A stretch of 64,000 nucleotides of DNA from Corynebacterium sp. MSK041 (GCF_030232265.1 NZ_JASPJK010000001.1:372001-436000), one strand, 5' to 3'; numbered from the stretch's first letter, positions 9,979-18,825 are shown. Made by a program: numbers and translations. Notes: generated from the sequence alone by a model not told the origin.

Positions 9979-12786
9979 ATGTCTGCCACCAGTACCTCAC
10001 GCCGAAATAAAGGCCGCTCACAGACGGGCCCCAAGGGCCGCGCTAAGCGATCAACCGGTAGCTACGGCTACCGCTCGTCTTCGGGCGCTGCCGATGCCTC
10101 CGATGAGAGGGTTGGTTCTGCCGTGGGTGCTGTTGGCCGCGGTGTGGGAAACGCCGCACGCGACATTACGGGTGCCTTCAAGGTTGTGGGTGGCCGGGGG
10201 CGCCGGCGCCGTGAAGAAATTCAGGATGACTACGACGCCACAGAAGCCGCCCCCTACGAAGAAATGGACGAGGACGTGAACTCCCGTCGCGCCCCTAGCG
10301 CCGATGCGATCGGCCTCATTCTCATTGGGCTTGCGGCCGTCCTTGGTGCCTCGGTGTGGATGGACGTTGCCGGCCCCGTCGGCGCGTTGATCGCTAGCGG
10401 CACATCGTGGGTCATTGGGGCCGGTGCATTGGTGTTGCCGGTGGTGCTCGTTGGTATCGCTATCGCATTGATGCTGAACCTTGGGGACTCTGCTTCGGAA
10501 CGGGCACACAGTGGAGTTGGCCTGACGATCATTGCCGTGTGCATGCTCGGATTGATCCACATTTTTGCTGGTTCGCCGGGGGATTGGGAGAGCCGCCGTA
10601 TAGCGGGCGGTGCTGTTGGTGCGTTCATCGGCGGGCCACTGAGTGCCGGGTTTACGCCATTCGTTGCAGTTCCACTGTTGGGCCTGGTCATCGTGTACGC
10701 GGCCCTGTTGGCTACCGGTATTACGGTGCGTGAGTCTTTCGACTATATTCGTGGCTTGTTCAGCTCCATTGCAAGCAGTGCTCATACCCCAGATCCCGAG
10801 GATGAGGACCTTTACGCGGACGCAGACGATGACATTGATGCCATCGCGGAGGAACGCCCCCGTGCTCGTCGTCGCACGCCGATGGACAACTACCCAGTCG
10901 ATGAGCCCACGCTTTTCGACGGGGACAGTACCGCCCCCGCTCCCGAGGAGCCCAAGAAGAAACGCTCCACACGCAAGAAAGTGGGAGTGGCACCATCCAT
11001 CGTTGATGAGCCAGACAACGAGACCAAGATTCTCGAACGCCCGGCTCCTGCAGCGGAGACTACAACCGATGCGGTCTCCGCCTCGCGGGAAGAGATGCGT
11101 AAGGCAATCATCGCTCGTTCTGGAATTGATGCGGCGGGGAAGGCTGGGGGAGATGCAGAAAAGCCTTCTCCTCGCGTCCCCGAGACGACGACGGACTACA
11201 AGATTCCGTCTACCAGCCTGCTCATTGCGGGTAAGACCCCGAAGACGCGCACTGAGGCCAATGACCGCATGATCGAGGCGATCACTGAGGTCTTTGAAGA
11301 ATTCAACGTTGATGCCCAGGTGACTGGGTTCTCCCGCGGCCCGACAGTGACGCGCTACGAGGTTGAGCTCGGGCCCGGCGTGAAGGTGTCCAAGATCACC
11401 AACTTGCAGTCCAACCTGGCCTACGCCGTGGCTACGGACAACGTCCGCCTGCTCACCCCGATCCCCGGTAAGTCTGCCGTGGGTATTGAGGTCCCCAACG
11501 CCGACCGTGAAATGGTTCGTCTGCGTGACGTGCTTGATGCGCCGACTGTGCGTGGTGATCACGATCCGATGCTTATCGGTCTGGGCAAAAACATTGAAGG
11601 CGACTTCGTCTCTGCATCCGTGCAGAAAATGCCGCACCTGCTCGTGGCGGGTTCCACGGGTTCTGGTAAGTCCGCGTTTGTGAACTCGATGCTCGTGTCG
11701 CTGCTTACCCGTGCGACGCCGGAAGAGGTCCGGCTCATCCTCGTTGACCCGAAGATGGTGGAGCTCACGCCGTACGAGGGCATTCCACACCTGATCACCC
11801 CGATCATCACCCAGCCAAAAAAGGCAGCTGCTGCCTTGCAGTGGCTCGTGGAGGAGATGGAGCAGCGCTACATGGACATGAAGTCCGCGCGCGTGCGCCA
11901 CATTAAGGACTACAACGCGAAGGTTCGCGCGGGCGAATACACCGCGCCACTCGGCTCGGAGCGTGAGGTGCGCCCTTACCCGCTCATCATTTGTGTGGTG
12001 GACGAGCTCGCCGACCTCATGATGACGGCGCCGAAGGAGATCGAGGACTCCATCGTCCGCATCACTCAGAAGGCGCGTGCCGCTGGTATCCACCTGGTGT
12101 TGGCAACGCAGCGTCCGTCTGTGGACGTTGTCACCGGCTTGATCAAGACGAACGTGCCGTCGCGCCTGGCGTTTGCCACGTCCTCGCTCACTGACTCCCG
12201 TGTCATCTTGGACCAGGCGGGTGCAGAGAAACTCATCGGTATGGGTGACGCGCTGTTCATCCCGCAGGGCGCCGGCAAGCCACAGCGTCTGCAGGGCGCG
12301 TTCGTCTCTGATGAGGAGATCCAGGCCGTCGTTGAAGCTGTCAAGGAACAGGGCGAGCCACACTACACCGAGGGGGTCACCGAGGAGAAGGCGCCGGAGA
12401 AGAAGGACATCGACGAAGAGATCGGCAAGGACATGGACGATCTGCTCGAGGCTGTCGAGCTCGTTGTCACGTCCCAGCTCGGGTCGACCTCGATGCTGCA
12501 GCGCAAACTGCGCATCGGTTTTGCCAAGGCTGGTCGCCTCATGGACCTCATGGAGTCCCGTGGCGTTGTCGGCCCCTCCGAAGGCTCGAAGGCCCGCGAG
12601 GTGCTGGTCAAGCCGGAGGAGCTGGACACCATCATCTGGATGATCAAGGGTGCAGATCCCGCTGAGGCCCCCAAGGAGGTGCTCGAGGAACAGGAGCTTG
12701 ACGACGAGACCTCCGACGCACCCGACGCCCCCGACACGCCCAACACGGTGACCGCCACATACAACCCCACAGGCGGCGCGTTCTAG
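9979..12786 (+). CDS. ftsK: DNA translocase FtsK/SpoIIIE
   Basis: Septum-anchored motor that pumps chromosome ends at division. 935 residues. A basic N-terminus is followed by membrane segments between about residues 110 and 255, then an acidic, Pro-rich linker (260-410). The motor has Walker A AGSTGSGKSAF near 557 and a Walker B-like LIICVVDELADLMM. A winged-helix gamma domain (SMLQRKLRIGFAKAGRLMD) lies near 835-890 and reads polar DNA motifs. ATG 9979 is chosen over GTG 9970. Confidence 0.95.
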   Translation: MSATSTSRRNKGRSQTGPKGRAKRSTGSYGYRSSSGAADASDERVGSAVGAVGRGVGNAARDITGAFKVVGGRGRRRREEIQDDYDATEAAPYEEMDEDVNSRRAPSADAIGLILIGLAAVLGASVWMDVAGPVGALIASGTSWVIGAGALVLPVVLVGIAIALMLNLGDSASERAHSGVGLTIIAVCMLGLIHIFAGSPGDWESRRIAGGAVGAFIGGPLSAGFTPFVAVPLLGLVIVYAALLATGITVRESFDYIRGLFSSIASSAHTPDPEDEDLYADADDDIDAIAEERPRARRRTPMDNYPVDEPTLFDGDSTAPAPEEPKKKRSTRKKVGVAPSIVDEPDNETKILERPAPAAETTTDAVSASREEMRKAIIARSGIDAAGKAGGDAEKPSPRVPETTTDYKIPSTSLLIAGKTPKTRTEANDRMIEAITEVFEEFNVDAQVTGFSRGPTVTRYEVELGPGVKVSKITNLQSNLAYAVATDNVRLLTPIPGKSAVGIEVPNADREMVRLRDVLDAPTVRGDHDPMLIGLGKNIEGDFVSASVQKMPHLLVAGSTGSGKSAFVNSMLVSLLTRATPEEVRLILVDPKMVELTPYEGIPHLITPIITQPKKAAAALQWLVEEMEQRYMDMKSARVRHIKDYNAKVRAGEYTAPLGSEREVRPYPLIICVVDELADLMMTAPKEIEDSIVRITQKARAAGIHLVLATQRPSVDVVTGLIKTNVPSRLAFATSSLTDSRVILDQAGAEKLIGMGDALFIPQGAGKPQRLQGAFVSDEEIQAVVEAVKEQGEPHYTEGVTEEKAPEKKDIDEEIGKDMDDLLEAVELVVTSQLGSTSMLQRKLRIGFAKAGRLMDLMESRGVVGPSEGSKAREVLVKPEELDTIIWMIKGADPAEAPKEVLEEQELDDETSDAPDAPDTPNTVTATYNPTGGAF

Positions 12787-12851
12787 CGCCAATGCTCACT
12801 GCTCCGGCGGGGCGGTGAGGCGCAGATGGCCAAAACCGTGTAGTGTTGCCC

Positions 12852-12992
12852 CTCGTTGGAGGGGAGTACCCCGGAAGCGGTGGCGATCGTCAACACGGAA
12901 GTGGAATGTTTCCCGGTCGGGCCGGCCAGTCGTCGATAAGCATGGCGGGTGGGGGAGACCTCCGGTTGTTACTCATATCTAACCGGAGGTTG
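12852..12992 (+). promoter_or_regulatory. yybP-ykoY-type (Mn2+) riboswitch upstream of terC
   Basis: The 210-base leader carries GGGGAGTA (12861-12868) and GGGGGAGACC (12951-12960), which resemble the two conserved internal segments of the manganese-sensing yybP-ykoY class. That class commonly precedes TerC/Alx transporters. GTTGGAGG near 12855 can pair with CCTCCGGT near 12959 to close the aptamer. The strand ACCTCCGGTT (12958-12967) is also an exact complement of AACCGGAGGT (12981-12990), which contains the terC ribosome-binding site. This suggests Mn2+ binding frees the site and turns translation on. The class assignment is from memory of the consensus. Confidence 0.72.
12931..12941 (+). 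repeat. GCTTATCGACG motif inside the terC riboswitch leader
   Basis: Exact copy in non-coding RNA leader sequence, not explained by codons. Confidence 0.6.
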
Positions 12993-12997
12993 CGTAC

Positions 12998-14170
12998 ATG
13001 CATGTGCCCCTTTCTATTTGGCTGATCACCTCGGCGGTGATCCTCGGCTTCTTCGTCTTTGACTTCGTGTCCCACGTGCGTACGCCGCACGAACCGTCCA
13101 TGAAAGAATCAGGCGGCTGGGCAGCGTTCTATATGACGATGGCCTGCATCTTCGGCGGCATCGTGTGGTGGCTGTGGGATGCCGAACACGGCGTGCAGTT
13201 CTTCACCGGTTACATCACTGAGCTGTCACTCAGTGTGGACAACCTGTTTGTGTTCGCACTCATTATGGGTGCGTTTAAGATCCCGCGCGCATATCAGCAG
13301 AAGGTGCTGCTCATCGGCATTGTGATCGCGCTGATCTGCCGTTTGGCCTTCATTCTGCTCGGCGCAGTGATCATTGAGGCGTGGTCCGACGTCTTCTACA
13401 TTTTCGCCGCATTCCTGTTGTACACCGCGATCAAGCTTGTTTATGACGAAGCCACTGACCAGGAAGACCCAGACCCGAACGACATGTTCGTGGTCAAGAC
13501 CCTGCGCAAGGTCATCCCGGTGACGAAGTCGTACCACAGTGACCGTCTGTTCTCCGTCACAGAAGCGGGCAAGAAGGCAGTGACCCCGCTGTTCGTGGCG
13601 CTTCTGTCCATTGGCTTTGTTGACGTCATGTTTGCCTTCGACTCCATCCCGGCGATCTACGGCATTACCCAGGAAGCATTCCTGGTGTTCACCGCTAACG
13701 CGTTTGCGCTGTTGGGTCTGCGTCAGCTCTACTTCCTGCTCAACGGTCTGCTGGATAAGCTTGTGTACTTGCCGTACGGCCTAGCGGTGGTGCTTGGATT
13801 CATCGGTGTGAAGCTGCTGCTGCACGCGCTGCACGAGAACAACCTGTCCTTCATCAACGGTGGTGAAAACGTCAACGTGCCGGAAGTCAGCACGGTGCTG
13901 TCGCTCGTGATCATCGTGGGAGTGCTCATCGTGACGGCTGTAGCGTCGATCATCAAGGAGCGTTCAGACATCAAGGCGGGCCTGCTGGAACGCGACGCGA
14001 TGAAGTACCACGTGGACTATGATGACCACGGGAACCGCCGCAAGGTGGATGCCCACGGTAACCACATCGAGTGGATCGATGATCCGGCAACCTCGGGCAA
14101 GGGGGACCACACCGCCACCGGATCGCGGGAAACCTCGCACCTGGATGTCAAGCGTGGCGGTGCCCGCTAG
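12998..14170 (+). CDS. TerC/Alx family membrane transporter (probable Mn2+ exporter)
   Basis: 390 residues with about nine hydrophobic segments. The family signature is SLSVDNLFVFALIMGAFKIP near residues 75-95, and the second acidic membrane motif is DVMFAFDSIPAI near 210. Related TerC/Alx proteins export manganese and assist metalation of secreted enzymes. The soluble C-terminus is charged and His-rich. The preceding riboswitch supports a Mn2+ role. AACCGGAGGT lies 7 bases before the ATG. Confidence 0.88.
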   Translation: MHVPLSIWLITSAVILGFFVFDFVSHVRTPHEPSMKESGGWAAFYMTMACIFGGIVWWLWDAEHGVQFFTGYITELSLSVDNLFVFALIMGAFKIPRAYQQKVLLIGIVIALICRLAFILLGAVIIEAWSDVFYIFAAFLLYTAIKLVYDEATDQEDPDPNDMFVVKTLRKVIPVTKSYHSDRLFSVTEAGKKAVTPLFVALLSIGFVDVMFAFDSIPAIYGITQEAFLVFTANAFALLGLRQLYFLLNGLLDKLVYLPYGLAVVLGFIGVKLLLHALHENNLSFINGGENVNVPEVSTVLSLVIIVGVLIVTAVASIIKERSDIKAGLLERDAMKYHVDYDDHGNRRKVDAHGNHIEWIDDPATSGKGDHTATGSRETSHLDVKRGGAR

Positions 14171-14180
14171 ATCGCAGAAA

Positions 14181-14465
14181 CTACTCCCACACGTTGATGA
14201 CGGGGCTCCACTCGCGGAAGTCCCGGTCCGCCAGAGCGCCTGCTGTCAAGTACGGGTCCTCCGCCAACAGTTCGGCGGCAGCCCCTAACGAGGACCCGTC
14301 GCGCATGCGCAGGATGATCACGGACTGGTTCCCATCCCCGTACGGCCCGGCGGCAATGACATACCCCTGATCTTTTAGTCGGGCGATGAAAGAGCGGTGG
14401 GCGGGACGGGTCTCGTGGATAAGAGAATGCTCCCCGTACGTGTAGGTAACAATAAAGTGGGTCAT
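14181..14465 (-). CDS. YciI-like domain protein
   Basis: 94 residues from ATG 14465. It resembles the YciI ferredoxin-like fold family: MTHFIVTYTYG at the start, then HRSFIARLKDQGYVIAAGPYGDG and a C-terminal FREWSPVINVWE. YciI proteins have a conserved His/Asp pair; their biochemical role is mostly unknown. The start codon overlaps a possible upstream start of the divergent pgsA (ATG 14464). It is convergent with terC, 10 bases apart. Confidence 0.8.
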   Translation of the reverse strand: MTHFIVTYTYGEHSLIHETRPAHRSFIARLKDQGYVIAAGPYGDGNQSVIILRMRDGSSLGAAAELLAEDPYLTAGALADRDFREWSPVINVWE

Positions 14466-14473
14466 GGACGCGG

Positions 14474-14486
14474 ATTCTAATAGGGT
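14474..14486. promoter_or_regulatory. Back-to-back divergent promoters of the YciI gene and pgsA
   Basis: On the minus strand TAGAAT (plus 14474-14479) is 8 bases before ATG 14465. On the plus strand TAGGGT (14481-14486) is 7 bases before GTG 14494. The two -10 boxes are separated by one base, so polymerase can occupy only one direction at a time. Confidence 0.5.
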
Positions 14487-14493
14487 TGGGGGT

Positions 14494-15033
14494 GTGAAAC
14501 AGTCCAATTGGAATCTTCCGAACGTTCTGACATCTTTGCGCATCATTTTCACGCCGGTGTTCGCGTGGCTTGCGCTGAGTGAGCGCTGGTGGTGGGCGTT
14601 TGGTCTGTTCGTGGCGTTGATGATCACGGACAAACTTGATGGTGATATTGCGCGCGCACGTGGTCTGATCACTGACTTTGGCAAGATCGCGGACCCGATT
14701 GCGGATAAAGCGTTGATGATTACGGCGCTGGTGACACTGAATATTGCCAGCTCGCTGCCGATCTGGATCACCGTGGTCATTGTGGTGCGTGAGCTGGGTA
14801 TCACGGTGTGGCGCATGTGGATGTTGCGTCAGGGCAAGGTGGTGCCGGCGTCGAAGGGTGGCAAGCTCAAGACTGTGCTGCAGACGCTCGGCGTGGCGCT
14901 GTACCTGTGCCCGCTACCAAGCTGGATGGATGTGCCCACGCTTGTTGTCATGCTCATTGCCGTTGTGGTCACGGTGGTTACGGGCGGGCAGTATCTCGTC
15001 GACGGCGCCCGCGCGAATAGGAAGGCAGCATGA
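14494..15033 (+). CDS. pgsA: CDP-diacylglycerol-glycerol-3-phosphate 3-phosphatidyltransferase
   Basis: Membrane enzyme that makes phosphatidylglycerol phosphate. The CDP-alcohol phosphotransferase signature DGx2ARx8Gx3Dx3D is exact: DGDIARARGLITDFGKIADP and the following D. About four membrane segments follow. The frame is open from ATG 14464, but GTG 14494 starts at KQSNWNLPNVLTSLR, where homology should begin, and has a -10 box 7 bases away, so the message may be leaderless. It overlaps cinA by 4 bases. Confidence 0.9.
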   Translation: MKQSNWNLPNVLTSLRIIFTPVFAWLALSERWWWAFGLFVALMITDKLDGDIARARGLITDFGKIADPIADKALMITALVTLNIASSLPIWITVVIVVRELGITVWRMWMLRQGKVVPASKGGKLKTVLQTLGVALYLCPLPSWMDVPTLVVMLIAVVVTVVTGGQYLVDGARANRKAA

Positions 15034-15527
15034 GTCTCGCGAGCTCGCTTATTCGCGTCCTCCAGGCCCACTCCCACACCCTTTCCTTCTGCGAATCCCT
15101 CACCGCAGGCTTGGCGTGCGCGACGGTAGCGAACGTGTCGGGCGCGTCGGCTGTGCTGCGTGGTGGGCTGGTGACGTATGCCACGGACCTTAAGGGGAGT
15201 TTGGCGGGCGTGCCCGCGGATGTTTTGGTCGAGCATGGGCCTGTGTCGCCTGTGACTGCAGAACACATGGCGCGCGGTGCACAGCGCGTGTGTGGCTCCG
15301 ATTGGGCAGTTGCTCTCACGGGCGTTGCGGGGCCGACCCCTCAAGACGGGCACCCGGTGGGCGAAGTGTACGTTGCTGTGGCAGGGCCCATGCGCACCAT
15401 CGCGGAGCGCGCGCCGCAGTTTGCCGGAGACCGGCAAACCATCCGGGAGGCCGCAGTGACAGCAAGTTTGGAGATGCTGGAACGTGAAATTCGGGAATGG
15501 GAACAAAAAGAAGGGATGGTTCGTTAG
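15030..15527 (+). CDS. cinA: CinA C-terminal-type nicotinamide-nucleotide amidohydrolase
   Basis: 165 residues, containing only the CinA C-terminal (PncC) domain, with the catalytic SLTAG motif in FCESLTAGLACATVA and the downstream LTGVAGPTPQDGHPVG segment. PncC deamidates NMN in pyridine nucleotide recycling. The start ATG overlaps the pgsA stop. Its tail contains the clgR promoter. Confidence 0.9.
   Translation: MSLASSLIRVLQAHSHTLSFCESLTAGLACATVANVSGASAVLRGGLVTYATDLKGSLAGVPADVLVEHGPVSPVTAEHMARGAQRVCGSDWAVALTGVAGPTPQDGHPVGEVYVAVAGPMRTIAERAPQFAGDRQTIREAAVTASLEMLEREIREWEQKEGMVR
15499..15527 (+). promoter_or_regulatory. SigH/SigE-type promoter of clgR
   Basis: GGGAAC (15499-15504), a 17-base spacer and CGTTAG (15522-15527) match the ECF consensus GGAAC-N17-CGTT. 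Initiation should fall at or next to GTG 15533, giving a leaderless clgR mRNA. Confidence 0.65.
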
Positions 15528-15532
15528 AACAC

Positions 15533-15883
15533 GTGATGGCAACAACAACGACTCTTAAGTACCAGCCCGCACCGGAGGTTATTACCCGCGAGAAGGTGCG
15601 TGAACCGCTGCTGCGGGAAGCCCTTGGCATGTCCCTGCGCGCATTCCGTGCGGATAAAGGTGTGACGCTGCGTGAACTGGCATCCCAGGCACGTGTTTCA
15701 CCCGGCTACCTGTCCGAACTGGAACGAGGCCGCAAAGAAGTGTCCTCTGAACTGCTTGCTTCCGTGTGTGTTGCACTGGACACCACGGTGTCTGAACTGC
15801 TGATGGAAGCTGCGGCGAACCTCTCGCTCCAAGCCATGGCAGACGAGCTGGCACACACACCTCCTGCCGCCGCAGAGGTTTAG
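15533..15883 (+). CDS. clgR: Transcriptional regulator ClgR
   Basis: 116 residues with one helix-turn-helix (VTLRELASQARVSPGYLSELER), the XRE-type fold of ClgR. In Corynebacterium ClgR activates clp protease genes after stress, and it is itself heat-inducible through SigH. The start is uncertain among GTG 15533, ATG 15536 and an earlier frame. I favour GTG 15533 because the ECF promoter ends there; the AAGAAGGGA upstream lies in the promoter spacer and is too far to act as a ribosome site. pspA follows. Confidence 0.88.
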   Translation: MMATTTTLKYQPAPEVITREKVREPLLREALGMSLRAFRADKGVTLRELASQARVSPGYLSELERGRKEVSSELLASVCVALDTTVSELLMEAAANLSLQAMADELAHTPPAAAEV

Positions 15884-15994
15884 TGCGGTCTCGAGTGACG
15901 CGCGCGCGGGCGCGCTCCGCTACCATATAGACGAACATTTCTTAACAACAATCTTCTGCTGCAGTTCTGCACACGAAAGAAAGGCAAATGCACC

Positions 15995-16840
15995 GTGGCT
16001 AATCCTTTTGTTAAAGCTTGGAAGTACCTGATGGCGCTTTTCGACAACAAGATCGAAGAGCATGCTGACCCCAAGGTTCAGATCGAGCAGGCTATCGGCG
16101 AGGCGCAGCGCCAGCACCAGGCTCTGTCCCAGCAGGCAGCAGCAGTGATTGGTAATCAGCGTCAGCTGGAGATGCAGCTCAACCGTCGTCTGGCGGATGT
16201 GGAGAAGCTCCAGTCCAACACCCGTCAGGCTCTGCAGCTGGCCGATAAGGCACGTGCTGATGGTGATAACCAGAAGGCTACCGAGTACGAGAACGCCGCT
16301 GAGGCTTTCGCTGCTCAGCTGGTCACCGCCGAGCAGGGCGTTGAGGATACCAAGCAGCTCCACGACCAGGCTCTGCAGCAGGCACAGCAGGCTAAGCAGG
16401 CCGTTGAGCGCAACGCGATGCAGCTGCAGCAGCAGGTCGCTGAGCGCTCCAAGCTGCTCTCCCAGCTGGAGCAGGCCAAGATGCAGGAGAAGGTCGCCGA
16501 GTCCCTGCAGTCCATGAATGCCATCACTGGAGGTAACCAGCCGAACTTGGACCAGGTGCGTGAGAAGATCGAGCGCCGCTACTCCAAGGCCCTCGGCCAG
16601 GCTGAGCTTGCACAGGGCTCTGTCCAGGGCCGCATGGCTGAAGTCGAGCAGGCTGGCATCCAGATGGCTGGCCACTCTCGCCTCGAGCAGATCCGCGCTG
16701 AGATGGGCCAGCTTGAGTCCGGCAAGGGACAGCAGGCCATCGAGGGTGGAGACACTGGCGCTGCTGACTCCACGGACACCACGGGCGTGTCTGACGATGC
16801 AGTGGCTGAGCGCATGCGTGAGCTGCGCGGCGAGAGCTAA
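15995..16840 (+). CDS. pspA: PspA/IM30 family phage-shock protein A
   Basis: 281 residues. Typical PspA opening ([23 protein letters not shown] as family pattern), then a long, Gln/Ala-rich coiled coil of about residues 30-200. PspA proteins coat and repair stressed membrane. The GTG start has GAAAGAAAGG upstream. Adjacent to clgR, as in the mycobacterial clgR-pspA operon. A 112-base spacer with a GC-rich tract separates the two. A strong terminator follows. Confidence 0.92.
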   Translation: MANPFVKAWKYLMALFDNKIEEHADPKVQIEQAIGEAQRQHQALSQQAAAVIGNQRQLEMQLNRRLADVEKLQSNTRQALQLADKARADGDNQKATEYENAAEAFAAQLVTAEQGVEDTKQLHDQALQQAQQAKQAVERNAMQLQQQVAERSKLLSQLEQAKMQEKVAESLQSMNAITGGNQPNLDQVREKIERRYSKALGQAELAQGSVQGRMAEVEQAGIQMAGHSRLEQIRAEMGQLESGKGQQAIEGGDTGAADSTDTTGVSDDAVAERMRELRGES

Positions 16841-16856
16841 ACCACTTTCAACGTCT

Positions 16857-16894
16857 AACCCCGGCATGTGGATGCACTCCACGGCCGGGGTTTT
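16857..16894 (+). terminator. pspA terminator
   Basis: AACCCCGGC (16857-16865) pairs exactly with GCCGGGGTT (16884-16892), with an inner GTGGA/TCCAC stem and TTTT at the end. It lies just before the convergent bioN stop. Confidence 0.85.
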
Positions 16895-16901
16895 GCGTTG
16901 C

Positions 16902-17516
16902 CTAATCGACGGCGCCACGCGCCATGAGTGCTTCACCCGTCATCTCGGCTCTGCGGATGCTGCGGATCACCAGGGGAGTGCCGAAGGCCAAGAGGGAGAA
17001 GCGCGCACCGCGAGCTTTGCGGGCCTCGAGGGATTCGTTCGCGGTGTTCAGGATGATGGGGATCTGACGGATAGTCAGGGCAATGGCGAGTGAAATGGTG
17101 TCTACAGGGACGCCAATGCGCGTGAGCGGTGCCATGTTTGATTCCAAAGCGGCAAGAAGTTCCTCAACGGTTGTGGTGAGGGTAAGCAGCGTCGCCGCGA
17201 GGAAAGAAGCGATAAGCCCGATGGTGACGGTGATCATCCTTTCGAAACCGTTTTGCCACCACATGAACGCCGCGAGGAACGCCATGAAAGGCAGGACGGG
17301 AGCGATCTGGCGCCAGGTGGTGCGCACGGGGATGCGGGCTACTGCGTAGAGGAAAAGGACCCCACCCAGCACAGCAGCTGTGTGCCAAGGACGAGTGGGC
17401 AGCCATGTGGTCAAGATGATCAGCACCACGATGGCCAGAAATTTCAGCGTGGGTGAAGCCCGGTGCACCAGGGTGGTGCCGGGGACGTAGACGCCGAGGG
17501 GGAGCTCACGGATCAT
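16902..17516 (-). CDS. bioN: Biotin ECF transporter transmembrane (T) component
   Basis: 204 residues with about four or five membrane segments and the two EcfT coupling motifs near the C-terminus (EARKARGAR and ALMARGAVD), which contact the ATPase. It overlaps bioM by 4 bases and completes bioY-bioM-bioN. Confidence 0.9.
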   Translation of the reverse strand: MIRELPLGVYVPGTTLVHRASPTLKFLAIVVLIILTTWLPTRPWHTAAVLGGVLFLYAVARIPVRTTWRQIAPVLPFMAFLAAFMWWQNGFERMITVTIGLIASFLAATLLTLTTTVEELLAALESNMAPLTRIGVPVDTISLAIALTIRQIPIILNTANESLEARKARGARFSLLAFGTPLVIRSIRRAEMTGEALMARGAVD

Positions 17517-18205
17517 GGGGAGGTGCGCTCCATGAGGTCGGTGTAGAAGGAGATGGCATCGCGAGGGGTGCCGTCGTAAGCAATGGCCCCGTCGTTAAGA
17601 CAGATGACCCGGTCAAAGTTGTGGAGCATGTCAAGGTCATGGGTGACGACGATGACTTGCTGCTCCAACCCCTCCAGCTCCCGAATGATCCGTTTGCGGT
17701 TGTGTAGATCAAGCAGGGTGGTGGGCTCATCCGCAATGATTGTCTCCGGCTCGATGACCAAAACGGCGGCAAGCGCCAGCATCTGTTTCTCGCCCCCGGA
17801 CAACGTGTGCGGAGAGTTTTCTGCCAAAGCAGTGAGCCCGAACCTCTCCATCATGGCGTCGACGCGACGGTTGACTTCAGCTTTGGGGAGTTTGAAACGT
17901 CGCACGGAAAAGGCGATGTCCTCACGGACACGCGGCATGACAATCTGGGCCTCCGCGTCGGAGAAGATGAAGCCCACCCGGCGACGGATGTGTTTGCCGT
18001 GCGTGGTGGTGGGGGAGGCGTCGAAAAGCACACGGCCTTGAGTGGGTTCAATGAGGCCGTTGATCAAACGCACGAGCGTCGATTTGCCGGACCCATTTGA
18101 GCCGATGATTCCGATGCGCTGCTCGGTAAGAGTTAGCGACACGGGCTCAAGGATCGTTGTTCCTTCGTAGACGACTCCTGCGCCGTCGAACGTGATAGTG
18201 GGCAC
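17513..18205 (-). CDS. bioM: Biotin ECF transporter ATPase
   Basis: 230 residues. Walker A GSNGSGKST near 36-44, ABC signature LSGGEKQM, Walker B IIADEPTTLLDL and the switch His in VVTHDLDML. It powers biotin uptake with BioN and BioY. Single ATPase subunit, as in other corynebacterial BioYMN systems. Starts 9 bases after the bioY stop. Confidence 0.92.
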   Translation of the reverse strand: MPTITFDGAGVVYEGTTILEPVSLTLTEQRIGIIGSNGSGKSTLVRLINGLIEPTQGRVLFDASPTTTHGKHIRRRVGFIFSDAEAQIVMPRVREDIAFSVRRFKLPKAEVNRRVDAMMERFGLTALAENSPHTLSGGEKQMLALAAVLVIEPETIIADEPTTLLDLHNRKRIIRELEGLEQQVIVVTHDLDMLHNFDRVICLNDGAIAYDGTPRDAISFYTDLMERTSP

Positions 18206-18212
18206 GGGGCAA

Positions 18213-18223
18213 GCTTATCGACG
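18213..18223 (+). repeat. GCTTATCGACG motif at the bioY stop
   Basis: In the bioY sense direction it reads CGTCGATAAGC and supplies Arg-Arg-stop. See the motif finding. Confidence 0.6.
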
Positions 18224-18802
18224 ACGCAGTTGCGGGAACGCCGCATGGACAGCGAGAGCGATCAAAACCATGACCGTAAGCTTGGCCAGGTCGGGAAGGA
18301 TGAACGCTCCCTGGGCAGCGACCGCGGTACCAAGGGTCATGTCCGCGCGCCACATCATGCCGAACGCACCGAAGAAATATTGCAGGAAGACAGCGGCGAG
18401 GCCAGCAATGGCGAACAACGCGGCCATGGCCGTCTTATTGTCTCGTGGTGCGCGGTAGGCAATGTAGCCAGCTGCAGCGGCGCCAAGGAGGTAGCCGAGC
18501 AAGTAGCCGATACTGGGGCCCGCGAAAGCTTGAATGAGCGTGCGGCCGCCGGCGAGGACTGGGAATACGAGGCTGATGAGCAGGAACAGGCCGGTGGCTA
18601 GGAAACCACGGCGACCACCGAGCACGAGGCCTGCGAGGATGGTGGCCACATTCTGCAGCACGATGGGCACGCCAGCCGCGCCGACTGGGATGGAGACGAA
18701 CCCAAGTACGCAAATGAGCGCGGTGAACATGGTGATGAGCGCAAGATCTTTCGCCACGTTGGCGTTAGAGGGCGAAGAAGATGTAGAGACAGTGTTAGAC
18801 AT
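18215..18802 (-). CDS. bioY: Biotin transporter substrate-binding protein BioY
   Basis: 195 residues from ATG 18802, with six hydrophobic segments and the BioY core GVPIVLQNVATILAGLVLG and FAGPSIGYLLGYLLG. It captures biotin from outside. C. glutamicum is a biotin auxotroph that depends on this system. TAAAGT lies 7 bases before the ATG (leaderless), and a perfect palindrome covers the -35 region. Confidence 0.92.
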   Translation of the reverse strand: MSNTVSTSSSPSNANVAKDLALITMFTALICVLGFVSIPVGAAGVPIVLQNVATILAGLVLGGRRGFLATGLFLLISLVFPVLAGGRTLIQAFAGPSIGYLLGYLLGAAAAGYIAYRAPRDNKTAMAALFAIAGLAAVFLQYFFGAFGMMWRADMTLGTAVAAQGAFILPDLAKLTVMVLIALAVHAAFPQLRRR

Positions 18803-18809
18803 GCCGGAT

Positions 18810-18815
18810 ACTTTA
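18810..18815 (-). promoter_or_regulatory. Leaderless -10 box of bioY
   Basis: Minus-strand TAAAGT, 7 bases from ATG 18802, with no ribosome-binding site. Confidence 0.5.
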
Positions 18816-18825
18816 ATGCACAAAC

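Noticed and set aside
15899..15916. GC-rich alternating tract after clgR as ClgR operator or terminator.
   Set aside because: No match to the ClgR consensus that I can defend, and no T run.
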